64,000 nucleotides of DNA from Gammaproteobacteria bacterium (lineage in GTDB: Bacteria > Pseudomonadota > Gammaproteobacteria > Pseudomonadales > Azotimanducaceae), in NCBI GenBank assembly GCA_012269545.1, contig JAAXKB010000056.1, forward strand, positions 1-64,000, written 5' to 3'. The notes beneath the pieces were generated by a model, which was given only the letters and a program-made list of their open reading frames with translations, did not search any database and was not told where the DNA came from. Position 1 is the first letter of the stretch; the number at the start of each line of letters is the position of its first letter. The position numbers and the translations under genes were made by a program. This document shows, one piece after another, positions 9,217 through 17,204 of this stretch.

Positions 9217-10512
9217 TTAGCGTTGGTTCAACCAGTCTTTTTGTTGCGTCATGATGCGTTTGCTGGCGGCCATGGTACTCATGTTTGGTTGTGTGGAACC
9301 GGTTTGTCCCAGTAGTTCCAGCTGTGCGTAATACCAAAATTGCACGCCAAACGTGGAAAGCGCTCGCAGGGCTTTAAATCGATTCAAAAATTCCAGCCAG
9401 GATGGAAAGAATTTAAGTTCAGATTCATAGCGTGGCAGTTCGTCTAAGTCAGACATCAAACGGTTCGGCGCGTCGGTCATAACACACATGGGCCGGCCAA
9501 TACCGATCACGTCGGCACCGTTTTGCAGTGCTTCCTCCATGGCTGATTTCAGGCGGAAACCGCCGGTAACCATCAACGGGACTGAGACTTCCTTCTGCAT
9601 GGCCAAGGCAAAATCGACGAAGTAGGCCTCCCTGGCGACGGTGCTCTCTTGCACATCTTGCGCGGCCACTTCCTCCATACCTTCTACGCCGAGCAATTGA
9701 GGCTGCTCGTAGGTGCCACCGGAAATCTCAATCAAATCGACGCTGGCCGCTTCCAGCCACTTGGCAACTTGAATGCTATCGGCAAATTCGAAGCCGCCTT
9801 TTTGAAAATCCGCGCTGTTGAGTTTCACCGCGATTGGAAAACCCGGACCCACTGCGCTGCGGATTGCAGCGACGACCTCAAGCAGCATGCGCGCACGGTT
9901 TTCCAGAGACCCACCGTATCGATCATTGCGCAGGTTTGTTCGAGGACTGAGGAACTGAGACAGCAAGTAGCCGTGGGCCGAGTGGATTTGGACGCCCGTG
10001 AATCCGGCTTCTTGGCACGCCTTAGCACAAATACCGAATCGCTCGATCAAGTCGACAATCTCCGATTCGGTGAGCGCGACGGGCTTGCCGAACTGGCCGC
10101 CGGGCAGACCTACGGTCACCGCCGAGGGCGCTTTAGGTGTTTTGTTCACGTTGGTTTGGGTCTGGCGGCCTGCATGGCTGATTTGTGCCCAAAAGTGATT
10201 GCCGTTGCGCGTGCCTGCTTCGGCCCAACGTGTCAAAGCGGCCTGCATTTCGTTGCTTGGCCTGCTGTCGACGATGACGTTGCCGGGGCGTTCGAGGTGA
10301 TCCTTATCGACCTGAATGTTGCCAGACAGTAGAATGCCTGCGCCGCCATCACTCCACAGGCCATACAGCCGATTGAGTTCCGGCGAAGGTAATCCCTGAG
10401 GCGTCGCCAGCCCTTCGGTCATGGCCGCTTTGCAGATACGATTTGGAACGGTCACGCCGCACGGGAGCGTCAGCGTTGAGGTGAGGGTGTTGGCGGTTGC
10501 TGCTTCGGTCAT
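9217..10512 (-). CDS. NADH:flavin oxidoreductase, Old Yellow Enzyme family
   Basis: FMN-dependent TIM-barrel oxidoreductase of 431 residues. Seen: an N-terminal LPCGVTVPNRICKAAMTEG segment, the substrate-binding region IHSAHGYLLSQFLSPRTNLRNDRYGGS near 190, and the FMN-phosphate segment GADVIGIGRPM near 345. This family reduces activated C=C bonds, for example in enones. I start at the ATG at 10512 because GGAG lies nine bases before it; an ATG five codons upstream overlaps that ribosome site. The C-terminal extension after 380 is typical of the larger family members. It seems to be a single-gene unit. Confidence 0.88.
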   Translation of the reverse strand: MTEAATANTLTSTLTLPCGVTVPNRICKAAMTEGLATPQGLPSPELNRLYGLWSDGGAGILLSGNIQVDKDHLERPGNVIVDSRPSNEMQAALTRWAEAGTRNGNHFWAQISHAGRQTQTNVNKTPKAPSAVTVGLPGGQFGKPVALTESEIVDLIERFGICAKACQEAGFTGVQIHSAHGYLLSQFLSPRTNLRNDRYGGSLENRARMLLEVVAAIRSAVGPGFPIAVKLNSADFQKGGFEFADSIQVAKWLEAASVDLIEISGGTYEQPQLLGVEGMEEVAAQDVQESTVAREAYFVDFALAMQKEVSVPLMVTGGFRLKSAMEEALQNGADVIGIGRPMCVMTDAPNRLMSDLDELPRYESELKFFPSWLEFLNRFKALRALSTFGVQFWYYAQLELLGQTGSTQPNMSTMAASKRIMTQQKDWLNQR

Positions 10513-10687
10513 TTCTCGCTGCTCCATTGGGATCGTTGCCCGCGCGGCTTTGGCTAGACCCAGCCGGGACTGTCAGCTTCAGCGAGCGCGGGTTATGGAC
10601 AAGAAAGATGCCTAAGTTTTGCAGAAACCGCTAGCGCAAAGGAGACATAAGAAGGGAGCGGGAGTTGCTAGAGATCCGTAGACCTAT

Positions 10688-10708
10688 GCCCCGGCCTGAG
10701 CCCGGGGC
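10688..10708. other. GC-rich hairpin
   Basis: GCCCCGG (10688-10694) and CCGGGGC (10702-10708) form a perfect 7-bp stem with a 7-base loop. It lies 22 bases past the stop of the 52-aa gene on the minus strand. It lacks a T-run, so it is a weak terminator candidate or an mRNA end stabiliser. Confidence 0.35.
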
Positions 10709-10729
10709 GAAGTGACAGGCCACAGCGGT

Positions 10730-10888
10730 CTAGTCTTGTCCCATGGACCACGTCTTGCTGGCTTGACGTGCTCTTTCGAACTCCGACAGCTCCTCGTCGA
10801 TACGTCGGAGCGGAAGACTCTTCTTGACCTCGGGAATCTCAATTTTAAAGTCTTGCGGAAGGACCTTTTCTATTGCTGGCTTTTGCAT
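10730..10888 (-). CDS. Small hydrophilic protein, 52 residues, unknown
   Basis: The frame could start further upstream, but AGGA six to seven bases before the ATG at 10888 marks that as the likely start. The product begins MQKPAIEKVLPQDFKIEIPE and ends in a charged helix (RRIDEELSEFERARQASKTW). It is rich in Glu, Lys and Arg, with no Cys and no membrane segment. It lies between the divergent Old Yellow Enzyme and amidohydrolase genes. I do not recognise the family. The clean ribosome site and protein-like composition argue for a real gene. Confidence 0.6.
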   Translation of the reverse strand: MQKPAIEKVLPQDFKIEIPEVKKSLPLRRIDEELSEFERARQASKTWSMGQD

Positions 10889-11109
10889 GATTTTTCCTAA
10901 CGATTCAGTGTTTGCGGCGATGCGATGGGGCGCAGTAAAGCGGAGGTGGTGTTGGGGGTAAAAGGAATAATTCAAAATAAATATATTCCATTTAAGAAAG
11001 TTTTTTTTTGGTTACTGACGAAATCTAGTCTGAAAGATATCTGGCGTAACTTGCTTGTTGGCGATTCAGCATTGATGATTCTGCATTCAGCAAAAGATGG
11101 AACAGTCTC

Positions 11110-12876
11110 ATGATCAACGTTGCTATCGGTCGCCGAAACGGCGTTTTTTTCTGGCTATTGCTGATGCTTACTTCCGTTAGCTGCACGCCGGCGCAAAACC
11201 CGCTTGACGAACGCACTGATCTTGGGCGTGTCAAGGCGGATACGATTCTGCTCGGTGGTGTTGTAGCCAGTATGGACTCTGAGGTTGTTGGCGCCACGGC
11301 AGTCGCCTTGCTTGACTACCGTATTGCTGCCGTTGGCTCTGACGATGAGATTCGATTGTGGGCCGGCGACGAGACACAGGTCATCGAATTAGGCGGGCGT
11401 CTGCTTGTGCCGGGATTGATCGAAGGCCATGGGCACTTTATGAGTTTTGGTCGCGCCCAACAGATCATTGATTTAAACGATATCCAGAATTGGCAGCAAG
11501 CAGTAGGCCGTGTCGCTGTCGCGGTCGATACGGCGGAGGCCGGTGAGTGGATTTTTGGTCGCGGCTGGCACCAAGAGAAGTGGGATCGGTTGCCGAGCGA
11601 CGCGGTTGAGGGCGTGCCGCTAAACCGGACACTGTCTCGTATCTCGCCAAACAATCCGGTGTTGCTAGGGCACGCCAGCGGTCATGCAGCGTTTGCGAAT
11701 GATGCGGCTATGGCTGCAGCAGGTATTACCGATTCGACCCCAAATCCGCAGGGCGGCACCATCGTCCGTGACAGCGCGGGCCGTGCCACCGGCTTGTTGC
11801 GAGAAACGGCTCAGCAGTTGGTCGCCAAAGCAGCGGAGGATGATCGGTCCCGGCGTCCCCTGACTGAACAGCGAGCTGAGCTGAGAGAACAGGTGTTGCT
11901 TGCAGGCGAGCAGGCGCTGGCTCACGGTATCACCTCGTTTCATGATGCGGGTGCCAGCTTCGCAACCATCGATTTCCTCAAAGAAATGGAGGCCGCTGGA
12001 GAGTTGCCCATTCGTCTCAACGTCATGGTGCGCGGCGAAAGCAACGAAGAACTGGCGGCAAAGCTGCCGGTTTATCGCATGGAGGCAGAAGAAAACGATT
12101 TCTTAACGGTGCGCTCCATCAAGCGTCAGGTGGATGGAGCCTTAGGTGCTCATGGGGCATGGCTGTTGGCGCCCTATACCGACCTGCCGGAAACAGACGG
12201 GTTGGTTTTGGAGTCCGTCGAGGAAATTGAGGAGACAGCAAGGCTTGCGATCATGCACGGATATCAGCTCAATACCCACGCTATCGGGGATCGCGCCAAT
12301 CGAGAGATTCTCGATCTGTACGAAAGAGCCTTTGACAACGCCGAGGTAGATGGCAAAACCCTGCGTTGGCGTATTGAGCATGCGCAACATATCGACCCGG
12401 TGGACGTGCCGAGGTTTGGGGAATTGGGTGTTATCGCTGCCTTTCAAGGCATTCACAGTGCGTCTGATGGACCGTGGATTCCATCTCGTTTGGGCGATGA
12501 GCGAGCGGCTCGCACGTCGTATCCGTGGCGGGATTTAATTGACAGCGGGGCGTTATTGGCGAACGGCACCGATGTGCCAGTTGAACCCATTGACGCCATC
12601 GCGTCGCTGTATGCAACTGTGTCTCGGCGTACGTCGCAGGGCGCGATGTTTTTCCCGGAGCAGGCCTTGACCCGGGAGGAAGCATTGGCGAGCTATACCA
12701 TCAATAATGCCACCGCCGCCTTTGAAGAGAGTGTAAAAGGTTCGATTACGCCGGGTAAGTGGGCGGATTTGGTGGTTTTGTCCCGGGACTTTTTTGCGGT
12801 GCCGGAAGCCGATATTCCGGATATTCAGATTGATATGACCATCGTAGGTGGACAGATCCGCTACCGCCGAAAGTGA
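11110..12876 (+). CDS. YtcJ-type metal-dependent amidohydrolase, probable lipoprotein
   Basis: A 588-residue member of the amidohydrolase superfamily (amidohydrolase 3 / YtcJ group). An export signal ends in a possible lipobox, SVSC at about 22-25. The first metal motif is GLIEGHGHFMSFG; HAIGD and the late GTDVPVEP segment give the other conserved metal and catalytic positions, and ADLVVLSRD closes the family's C-terminal beta-sandwich. Members hydrolyse diverse amides and cyclic C-N bonds, so substrate is unknown. The upstream 220 bp is AT-rich. A terminator follows 28 bp after the stop. Confidence 0.88.
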   Translation: MINVAIGRRNGVFFWLLLMLTSVSCTPAQNPLDERTDLGRVKADTILLGGVVASMDSEVVGATAVALLDYRIAAVGSDDEIRLWAGDETQVIELGGRLLVPGLIEGHGHFMSFGRAQQIIDLNDIQNWQQAVGRVAVAVDTAEAGEWIFGRGWHQEKWDRLPSDAVEGVPLNRTLSRISPNNPVLLGHASGHAAFANDAAMAAAGITDSTPNPQGGTIVRDSAGRATGLLRETAQQLVAKAAEDDRSRRPLTEQRAELREQVLLAGEQALAHGITSFHDAGASFATIDFLKEMEAAGELPIRLNVMVRGESNEELAAKLPVYRMEAEENDFLTVRSIKRQVDGALGAHGAWLLAPYTDLPETDGLVLESVEEIEETARLAIMHGYQLNTHAIGDRANREILDLYERAFDNAEVDGKTLRWRIEHAQHIDPVDVPRFGELGVIAAFQGIHSASDGPWIPSRLGDERAARTSYPWRDLIDSGALLANGTDVPVEPIDAIASLYATVSRRTSQGAMFFPEQALTREEALASYTINNATAAFEESVKGSITPGKWADLVVLSRDFFAVPEADIPDIQIDMTIVGGQIRYRRK

Positions 12877-12904
12877 CTCGATTGAGCGCCAAAAATCCTG
12901 AAAT

Positions 12905-12930
12905 TGCCGTCCGTGGGCCGGCATTTTTTT
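12905..12930 (+). terminator. Rho-independent terminator of the amidohydrolase gene
   Basis: TGCCG (12905-12909) pairs with CGGCA (12919-12923), with an inner CC/GG pair, followed by seven Ts (12924-12930). It lies 28 bases after the amidohydrolase stop. Confidence 0.75.
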
Positions 12931-13066
12931 CGATATTTCTTTAGCTCAACAGTGATAGCTCCAGCGCCGGCAGCTGCACCTTGGTGTTTAAGGTAACCGA
13001 CTGTTTTTTATGAAAATTTCACATAAGCCGCCCAAAAATACACAAATATTTCACAAAGATATCAAT

Positions 13067-13086
13067 TTGTTACTAAACCGTAACAA
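13067..13086. promoter_or_regulatory. 20-bp palindrome upstream of a TonB receptor gene, possible operator
   Basis: TTGTTAC, six spacer bases, then GTAACAA: a perfect 7-bp inverted repeat in the otherwise AT-rich 240-bp leader of the receptor gene, 84 bp before its start. Shape and position suit a repressor operator. A TGTTAC/GTAACA pair with a 5-base spacer recurs at 46182-46198. The cognate factor is unknown. Confidence 0.45.
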
Positions 13087-13170
13087 AAAGCTTTACAGAG
13101 AGCGTTTGAAGGCTAAAATTTCGTCCGTCGTCTAAGTGACGCCGTTTATCAATTTTTTGGAGATGGACTA

Positions 13171-15732
13171 TTGAATAAGAGCTCTTCCAGCGTTTTGCTG
13201 ACAGCACTTTCTATCGTGGTTTCTTTTTTCCTGACTTCAACTCAAGCCTTGGCAGCCGATATGGCGCAAGCAGACCCCGAAGTAATGGAAGAGGTAATCA
13301 CTATCGGTACACGGGGTAAGCCTCGATCCACTACCGATTCCACTGCGCCAGTTGATGTTGTGGCTGGTGATGATTTCTTGCAGCAAGGTGACGGTGATAC
13401 GAGCAATCTGCTGCGTAACCTAGTTCCTTCGCTGAACGTGAATGACCAGCCCATTAGCGACGCGGCAACTCTGGTGAGACCGGCTAATCTGCGAGGCTTG
13501 GCCCCTGACCATACGTTAGTGATGGTTAATGGCCGTCGTCGTCACCGTGCAGCCGTCATTACCTGGCTGGGTAACGGTATGGCTGACGGTTCTCAAGGCG
13601 CAGACATTTCTGCCATTCCTAGCCTGGCCCTACGCAACGTCGAAGTGTTGCGTGATGGCGCGGCCGCCCAGTACGGCTCCGACGCTATCGCTGGAGTAAT
13701 CAACTTTAACCTGAAGGATTCTGATTCTGACGGTGCGGTTGAGATCAAGTTCGGGGAATACTCTGCGGGAGACGGCGCGCAAACCGTTATTGCCGTCAAC
13801 AAAGGTTTTGCTCTTGGCAGTGACGGGTTCATAAACCTGACAGCTGAATGGGCTGAAGCAGATGCAACGGATCGATCAGTACAGCGTCAAGACGCTGCGA
13901 ATCTGATTGCGGCCGGCTATCAAAACGTGAGCAACCCAGCACAAGTTTGGGGCACACCTGAAGTGGCAGACGACTATAAGTTGTGGGCCAATTTTGGTGG
14001 CGATCTGTCCGATAATGTTGAGTTCTTTGGTAACGCGAACTACAACAATAAGGAAGTCACCGGTGGTTTCTACTACCGAAATCCAACGAATCGTGGAGGT
14101 GTTTACAGCGCTGACGGCGGAGCGACTTTGCTGATTGGTGACCTGACTCCAGGTGCTGTAGGTACAGACAACAGTGCATTTCCCGCCCTGTCAGCTGGCG
14201 ATGGTGTTGCGTGCCCGACGGTTGCGTTGAACGGTCTCATACCTGACGCAGCGGCGATGGCTCAGGTGCAAGCAGATCCAAACTGCTTCAGCTTTCAAGA
14301 GATGATCACTGGCGGCTTCACGCCAAACTTCGGCGGTGAAATAACCGACTATGCAATTTTGGTTGGTCTGCGTGGTGAAACCGACAGCGGTATGTTTTGG
14401 AGCGTGAGCGCCTACAACGGTAGCAATGAAGCAGACTTCTTCATCAACAACACCGTGAACGCAAGCTTGGGGCCATTGACTCCACGCAACTTTGATGCGG
14501 GTTCTTATGAGCAAGAGGACATGGGCTTTAATGCCGATTTCTCCATGACTTTGTCCGATACCATGTCTCTGGCGTTCGGCGCAGAGTATCGAATCGAAGA
14601 ATTCTCGATTGGCGCGGGTCAGGCAGAATCCTACATCGACGGCGGTCTGGGTAGCCAAGGCTTCAGCACGTCAACCAACGGCTTCCCAGGATTTTCTCCT
14701 GCGATCTCGGGTTCATGGGAGCGTAAAAACTACGCGGTCTATGGTGACCTAGAATGGACGCCATCGGAAGAACTGCTGGTTGCGGGCGCTCTGCGTTTCG
14801 AAGATTTTGATACCTTTGGCACCACGACCAATGTTCGCTTGGGCGCAAACTATGCCTTCAGCGACAATCTGGGGTTCCGCGCTACGGTAAGCACGGGCTT
14901 CAAGGCGCCAACCCCCGGGCAATCGAATGCGTCCAATATCTCGACGCAGATCGTTGGCGGCGTGCTGACTAATCAGGGTGTGATTCCATCCACCAGCGCT
15001 CCAGCAGCACTGAAGGGCGGCAGCGAGTTGGATCCTGAAGAGTCTTTGAACTTCACCGTGGGTGTCTATGGTTCTATTGGTGACTTTGACATCACCGTTG
15101 ACTACTTCGACATTGATCTGGATGACCGATTGAGCCTGTCCAGCGATTTCGCACTCACCGCAGCTGATCAGGCTACGTTGACCGGTCAAGGGATCGACGC
15201 GTCCGATATCTCGGAGTTTCGTTTCTTCACCAACCAATTCGACACTAACACGTCTGGCCTGGATGTTGTTGTTAGCACGGAAACAGAGTGGCTTTCCGGC
15301 GTAACCAACTGGAGCTTGGCCTACAACCGCACGTCTACGACGGTAACCGACCGCAATGCTGCACTGCTGGGCGATAGTCGAGTTCTTCTGATTGAAGACG
15401 GCGTGCCTAATTCCCGCTGGGTGATGACGGCACAGCACGATATGGGTCAACTGGATTATCTGCTGCGCGTTAGCTACTACGGAAAGTACTTCGACAACGA
15501 AGCGGGTGGCATATTTGACGACGCGATGCTGGTCGATTTCGAAATGGGATACGACGTCTACGACAACCTTCGTGGTTCCTTCGGCGTACGTAACGCGACC
15601 AATGAAAAAGGCTGCAGCACCAATTCCTGCGGAACGACGGGCCCAACGGTTCTGGGTCTGCCCTACAGCCAATTTACCCCTTTCGGGTTTAATGGCGCGT
15701 TCATGTATGGACGTCTGAGCTACAGCTTCTAA
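13171..15732 (+). CDS. TonB-dependent outer-membrane receptor
   Basis: A 853-residue active-transport barrel. Seen: signal peptide to about residue 29, a TonB-box-like EEVITIGTR at about 40-48, plug domain (DFLQQGDGDTSNLLRNLVPS, LVMVNGRRRHR, VEVLRDGAAAQYGSDAIAGVINF), then a long beta-barrel ending in the aromatic strand FMYGRLSYSF. The start is TTG at 13171, eight bases after a GGAG site; the ATG at 13163 is in another frame and stops at once. A Cys pair (GCSTNSCG) sits in the last extracellular region. The substrate is not evident. A palindrome lies in the promoter region and a strong terminator follows. Confidence 0.93.
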   Translation: MNKSSSSVLLTALSIVVSFFLTSTQALAADMAQADPEVMEEVITIGTRGKPRSTTDSTAPVDVVAGDDFLQQGDGDTSNLLRNLVPSLNVNDQPISDAATLVRPANLRGLAPDHTLVMVNGRRRHRAAVITWLGNGMADGSQGADISAIPSLALRNVEVLRDGAAAQYGSDAIAGVINFNLKDSDSDGAVEIKFGEYSAGDGAQTVIAVNKGFALGSDGFINLTAEWAEADATDRSVQRQDAANLIAAGYQNVSNPAQVWGTPEVADDYKLWANFGGDLSDNVEFFGNANYNNKEVTGGFYYRNPTNRGGVYSADGGATLLIGDLTPGAVGTDNSAFPALSAGDGVACPTVALNGLIPDAAAMAQVQADPNCFSFQEMITGGFTPNFGGEITDYAILVGLRGETDSGMFWSVSAYNGSNEADFFINNTVNASLGPLTPRNFDAGSYEQEDMGFNADFSMTLSDTMSLAFGAEYRIEEFSIGAGQAESYIDGGLGSQGFSTSTNGFPGFSPAISGSWERKNYAVYGDLEWTPSEELLVAGALRFEDFDTFGTTTNVRLGANYAFSDNLGFRATVSTGFKAPTPGQSNASNISTQIVGGVLTNQGVIPSTSAPAALKGGSELDPEESLNFTVGVYGSIGDFDITVDYFDIDLDDRLSLSSDFALTAADQATLTGQGIDASDISEFRFFTNQFDTNTSGLDVVVSTETEWLSGVTNWSLAYNRTSTTVTDRNAALLGDSRVLLIEDGVPNSRWVMTAQHDMGQLDYLLRVSYYGKYFDNEAGGIFDDAMLVDFEMGYDVYDNLRGSFGVRNATNEKGCSTNSCGTTGPTVLGLPYSQFTPFGFNGAFMYGRLSYSF

Positions 15733-15750
15733 GAAGCATTTGCTCAAGAA

Positions 15751-15777
15751 AAGCGGGCTTTATGCCCGCTTTTTTTT
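15751..15777 (+). terminator. Rho-independent terminator of the TonB receptor gene
   Basis: AAGCGGGC (15751-15758), five-base loop, GCCCGCTT (15764-15771), then a T-run to 15777. An A-run before the stem may also let it work for minus-strand transcripts from the convergent DUF3445 gene. Confidence 0.9.
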
Positions 15778-15831
15778 GTCTGGATTTTGGGCAGGAACTT
15801 TGCGGACACCCGTATCAGCTTGCGGTGCCGT

Positions 15832-16650
15832 CTAACGCAAACCCTTGAGATAGTCGCCAAGACGCTGGTGTTTGGCACTGCCACCAAAGTATTCGATTTC
15901 ATCAGCATCAAAGCTCGACAGTGATGTGGTCAGATCCGCAAGCGCGTGTGGGTACTGGGCGATGTCTCGCAAGGGTGCGAAGCGAACATTGATCGTAAAC
16001 AATAAGTAATCGTCGTGAAAACGGCATAGCGTTTCTCGTTCGGATCTGAGAAACCATGCCTCTGGCGGTCCCTCGATCTCGCCCTCAGCGGCTAAGTGCA
16101 TGCGCTGTCGGTTACCGTGCACAAACCAATTACTGCGTTCAAAGGGTGTCATTAGCGGTGCCTTAGCGATGAAGCGTTGAATTTGGCTGCCGATTTTTTG
16201 CTGCAACGACGTTACGGGCCGGTGTATGTCCGACAGGGACAAACCGATTTTGTCTTTAATGTTCCAATAGCTGGGTGAGCAGACGCTGGCAGCAATCAGC
16301 CGTTGTTCACCGCCAGTCTGCATTAGGCATAAATCGTCTGAAACCTGCAGTGAAAGTGCTGCGATGAGGTCTGGGTAGTCGCTAGCGTCGCCACTGGCCT
16401 CGTCATACCAGCCATGGGAATGCATTTGCCGGCCCAGTAGCGCCTGAGCGTCACGGGCTTCGGGCATGGTCTGCACGACCTGCTCATAGTTTCTTTTCAG
16501 CAAGCTGTACTTGTGGACCCGAAGATCCGGTGACGGCCGATCTTGAAACCAGTGCTCTAGGGAAATAGGTCTCATACCCAGTCGGTATTTAGCTGTGCCT
16601 CCGTGCCAAGGAGTGCGCTGCCATGGGAAGTTGCCGATGATCGATTGCAT
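15832..16650 (-). CDS. DUF3445 family, heme-dependent oxidative N-demethylase-like protein
   Basis: A 272-residue cytosolic protein. It matches the DUF3445 pattern: RLGMRPISLEHWFQ near the N-terminus, then SPSYWNIKDKIGLSLSDIHRPV in the middle and FVHGNRQRMHLAAEG with FLRSERETLCRF later. The family's studied members are heme-dependent oxidative N-demethylases using a PAS-like heme domain; the His in DIHRPV is the one most likely to matter for heme or substrate. Whether this protein demethylates dimethylamine or another amine is not visible. It starts 114 bp from the divergent small gene at 16765 and is probably monocistronic. Confidence 0.82.
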   Translation of the reverse strand: MQSIIGNFPWQRTPWHGGTAKYRLGMRPISLEHWFQDRPSPDLRVHKYSLLKRNYEQVVQTMPEARDAQALLGRQMHSHGWYDEASGDASDYPDLIAALSLQVSDDLCLMQTGGEQRLIAASVCSPSYWNIKDKIGLSLSDIHRPVTSLQQKIGSQIQRFIAKAPLMTPFERSNWFVHGNRQRMHLAAEGEIEGPPEAWFLRSERETLCRFHDDYLLFTINVRFAPLRDIAQYPHALADLTTSLSSFDADEIEYFGGSAKHQRLGDYLKGLR

Positions 16651-16764
16651 GGCGGAATGCTATCAGAAACTGCGTCCGGCACTGATTTGGCTTTGCGTTA
16701 TCGAAAAGTAGACGTGCTAGTATCTTGTGCATCAGTTGAAGACGCGATTTACAAGGAGCAACTT

Positions 16765-17022
16765 ATGCCTGAAGGTATTGGTTACAGCAGCCCGGTGGCG
16801 GGCGGCAGCGCGAACCCATCGACCCAGCGAACGAACTCAAGTGAGCGCAGTGAAGGTGCGCGCAATGAGTCTCTTACTCGAGAACAGGCACGCCCCGGTC
16901 GAGAAACAAGGGCTGAGGGCGGAGTGGATGTGCAAATCAGTGAACGCGCAAGAGCGGGCGCACAAGCCCCGCAAGCACAAAGTGATACCTATGAGGACCC
17001 GCGGGCGCGTCGTCGAGGTTGA
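16765..17022 (+). CDS. Small hydrophilic protein, 85 residues, unknown
   Basis: The start at 16765 follows a strong AAGGAG site, which decides it over longer in-frame starts. The product is low in hydrophobic residues and rich in Ser, Arg, Gln, Ala and Gly: MPEGIGYSSPVAGGSA, then repeated charged stretches, a VDVQISERARAG segment and a basic DPRARRRG end. It looks disordered. The DVQISERAR segment recalls short sigma-binding or FlgM-like motifs, but that is too weak to assign. It is divergent from the DUF3445 gene, and the 180 bp after it hold an inverted repeat. Confidence 0.65.
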   Translation: MPEGIGYSSPVAGGSANPSTQRTNSSERSEGARNESLTREQARPGRETRAEGGVDVQISERARAGAQAPQAQSDTYEDPRARRRG

Positions 17023-17131
17023 TTTCACCGTCCAAACGGTAAAAGGCGAGCTGGGCTTCACTGAAGTCGGAATCACCCCAATTGGCTTTGAGGTACATCG
17101 CTGCTGATGTCACTGGCCACGCGAAGCATCA

Positions 17132-17162
17132 CCCTCTCGCGCCAACAGTTCGCTCGAGAGGG
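17132..17162. other. Inverted repeat between convergent genes
   Basis: CCCTCTCG (17132-17139) and CGAGAGGG (17155-17162) form an 8-bp perfect stem with a 15-base loop that can pair further inside. It lies between the convergent 85-aa gene and the DUF3604 gene. There is no T-run. It may be a factor-assisted or bidirectional terminator. Confidence 0.4.
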
Positions 17163-17204
17163 CAAGAAGCGAGAGTGCAGAATCTGGCAACGTTACGGTA
17201 GTCC

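Noticed and set aside
14749-15747. Long antisense frame of 332 codons
   Set aside because: It mirrors the TonB receptor gene, whose barrel pattern is clear; the antisense product is composition-driven.
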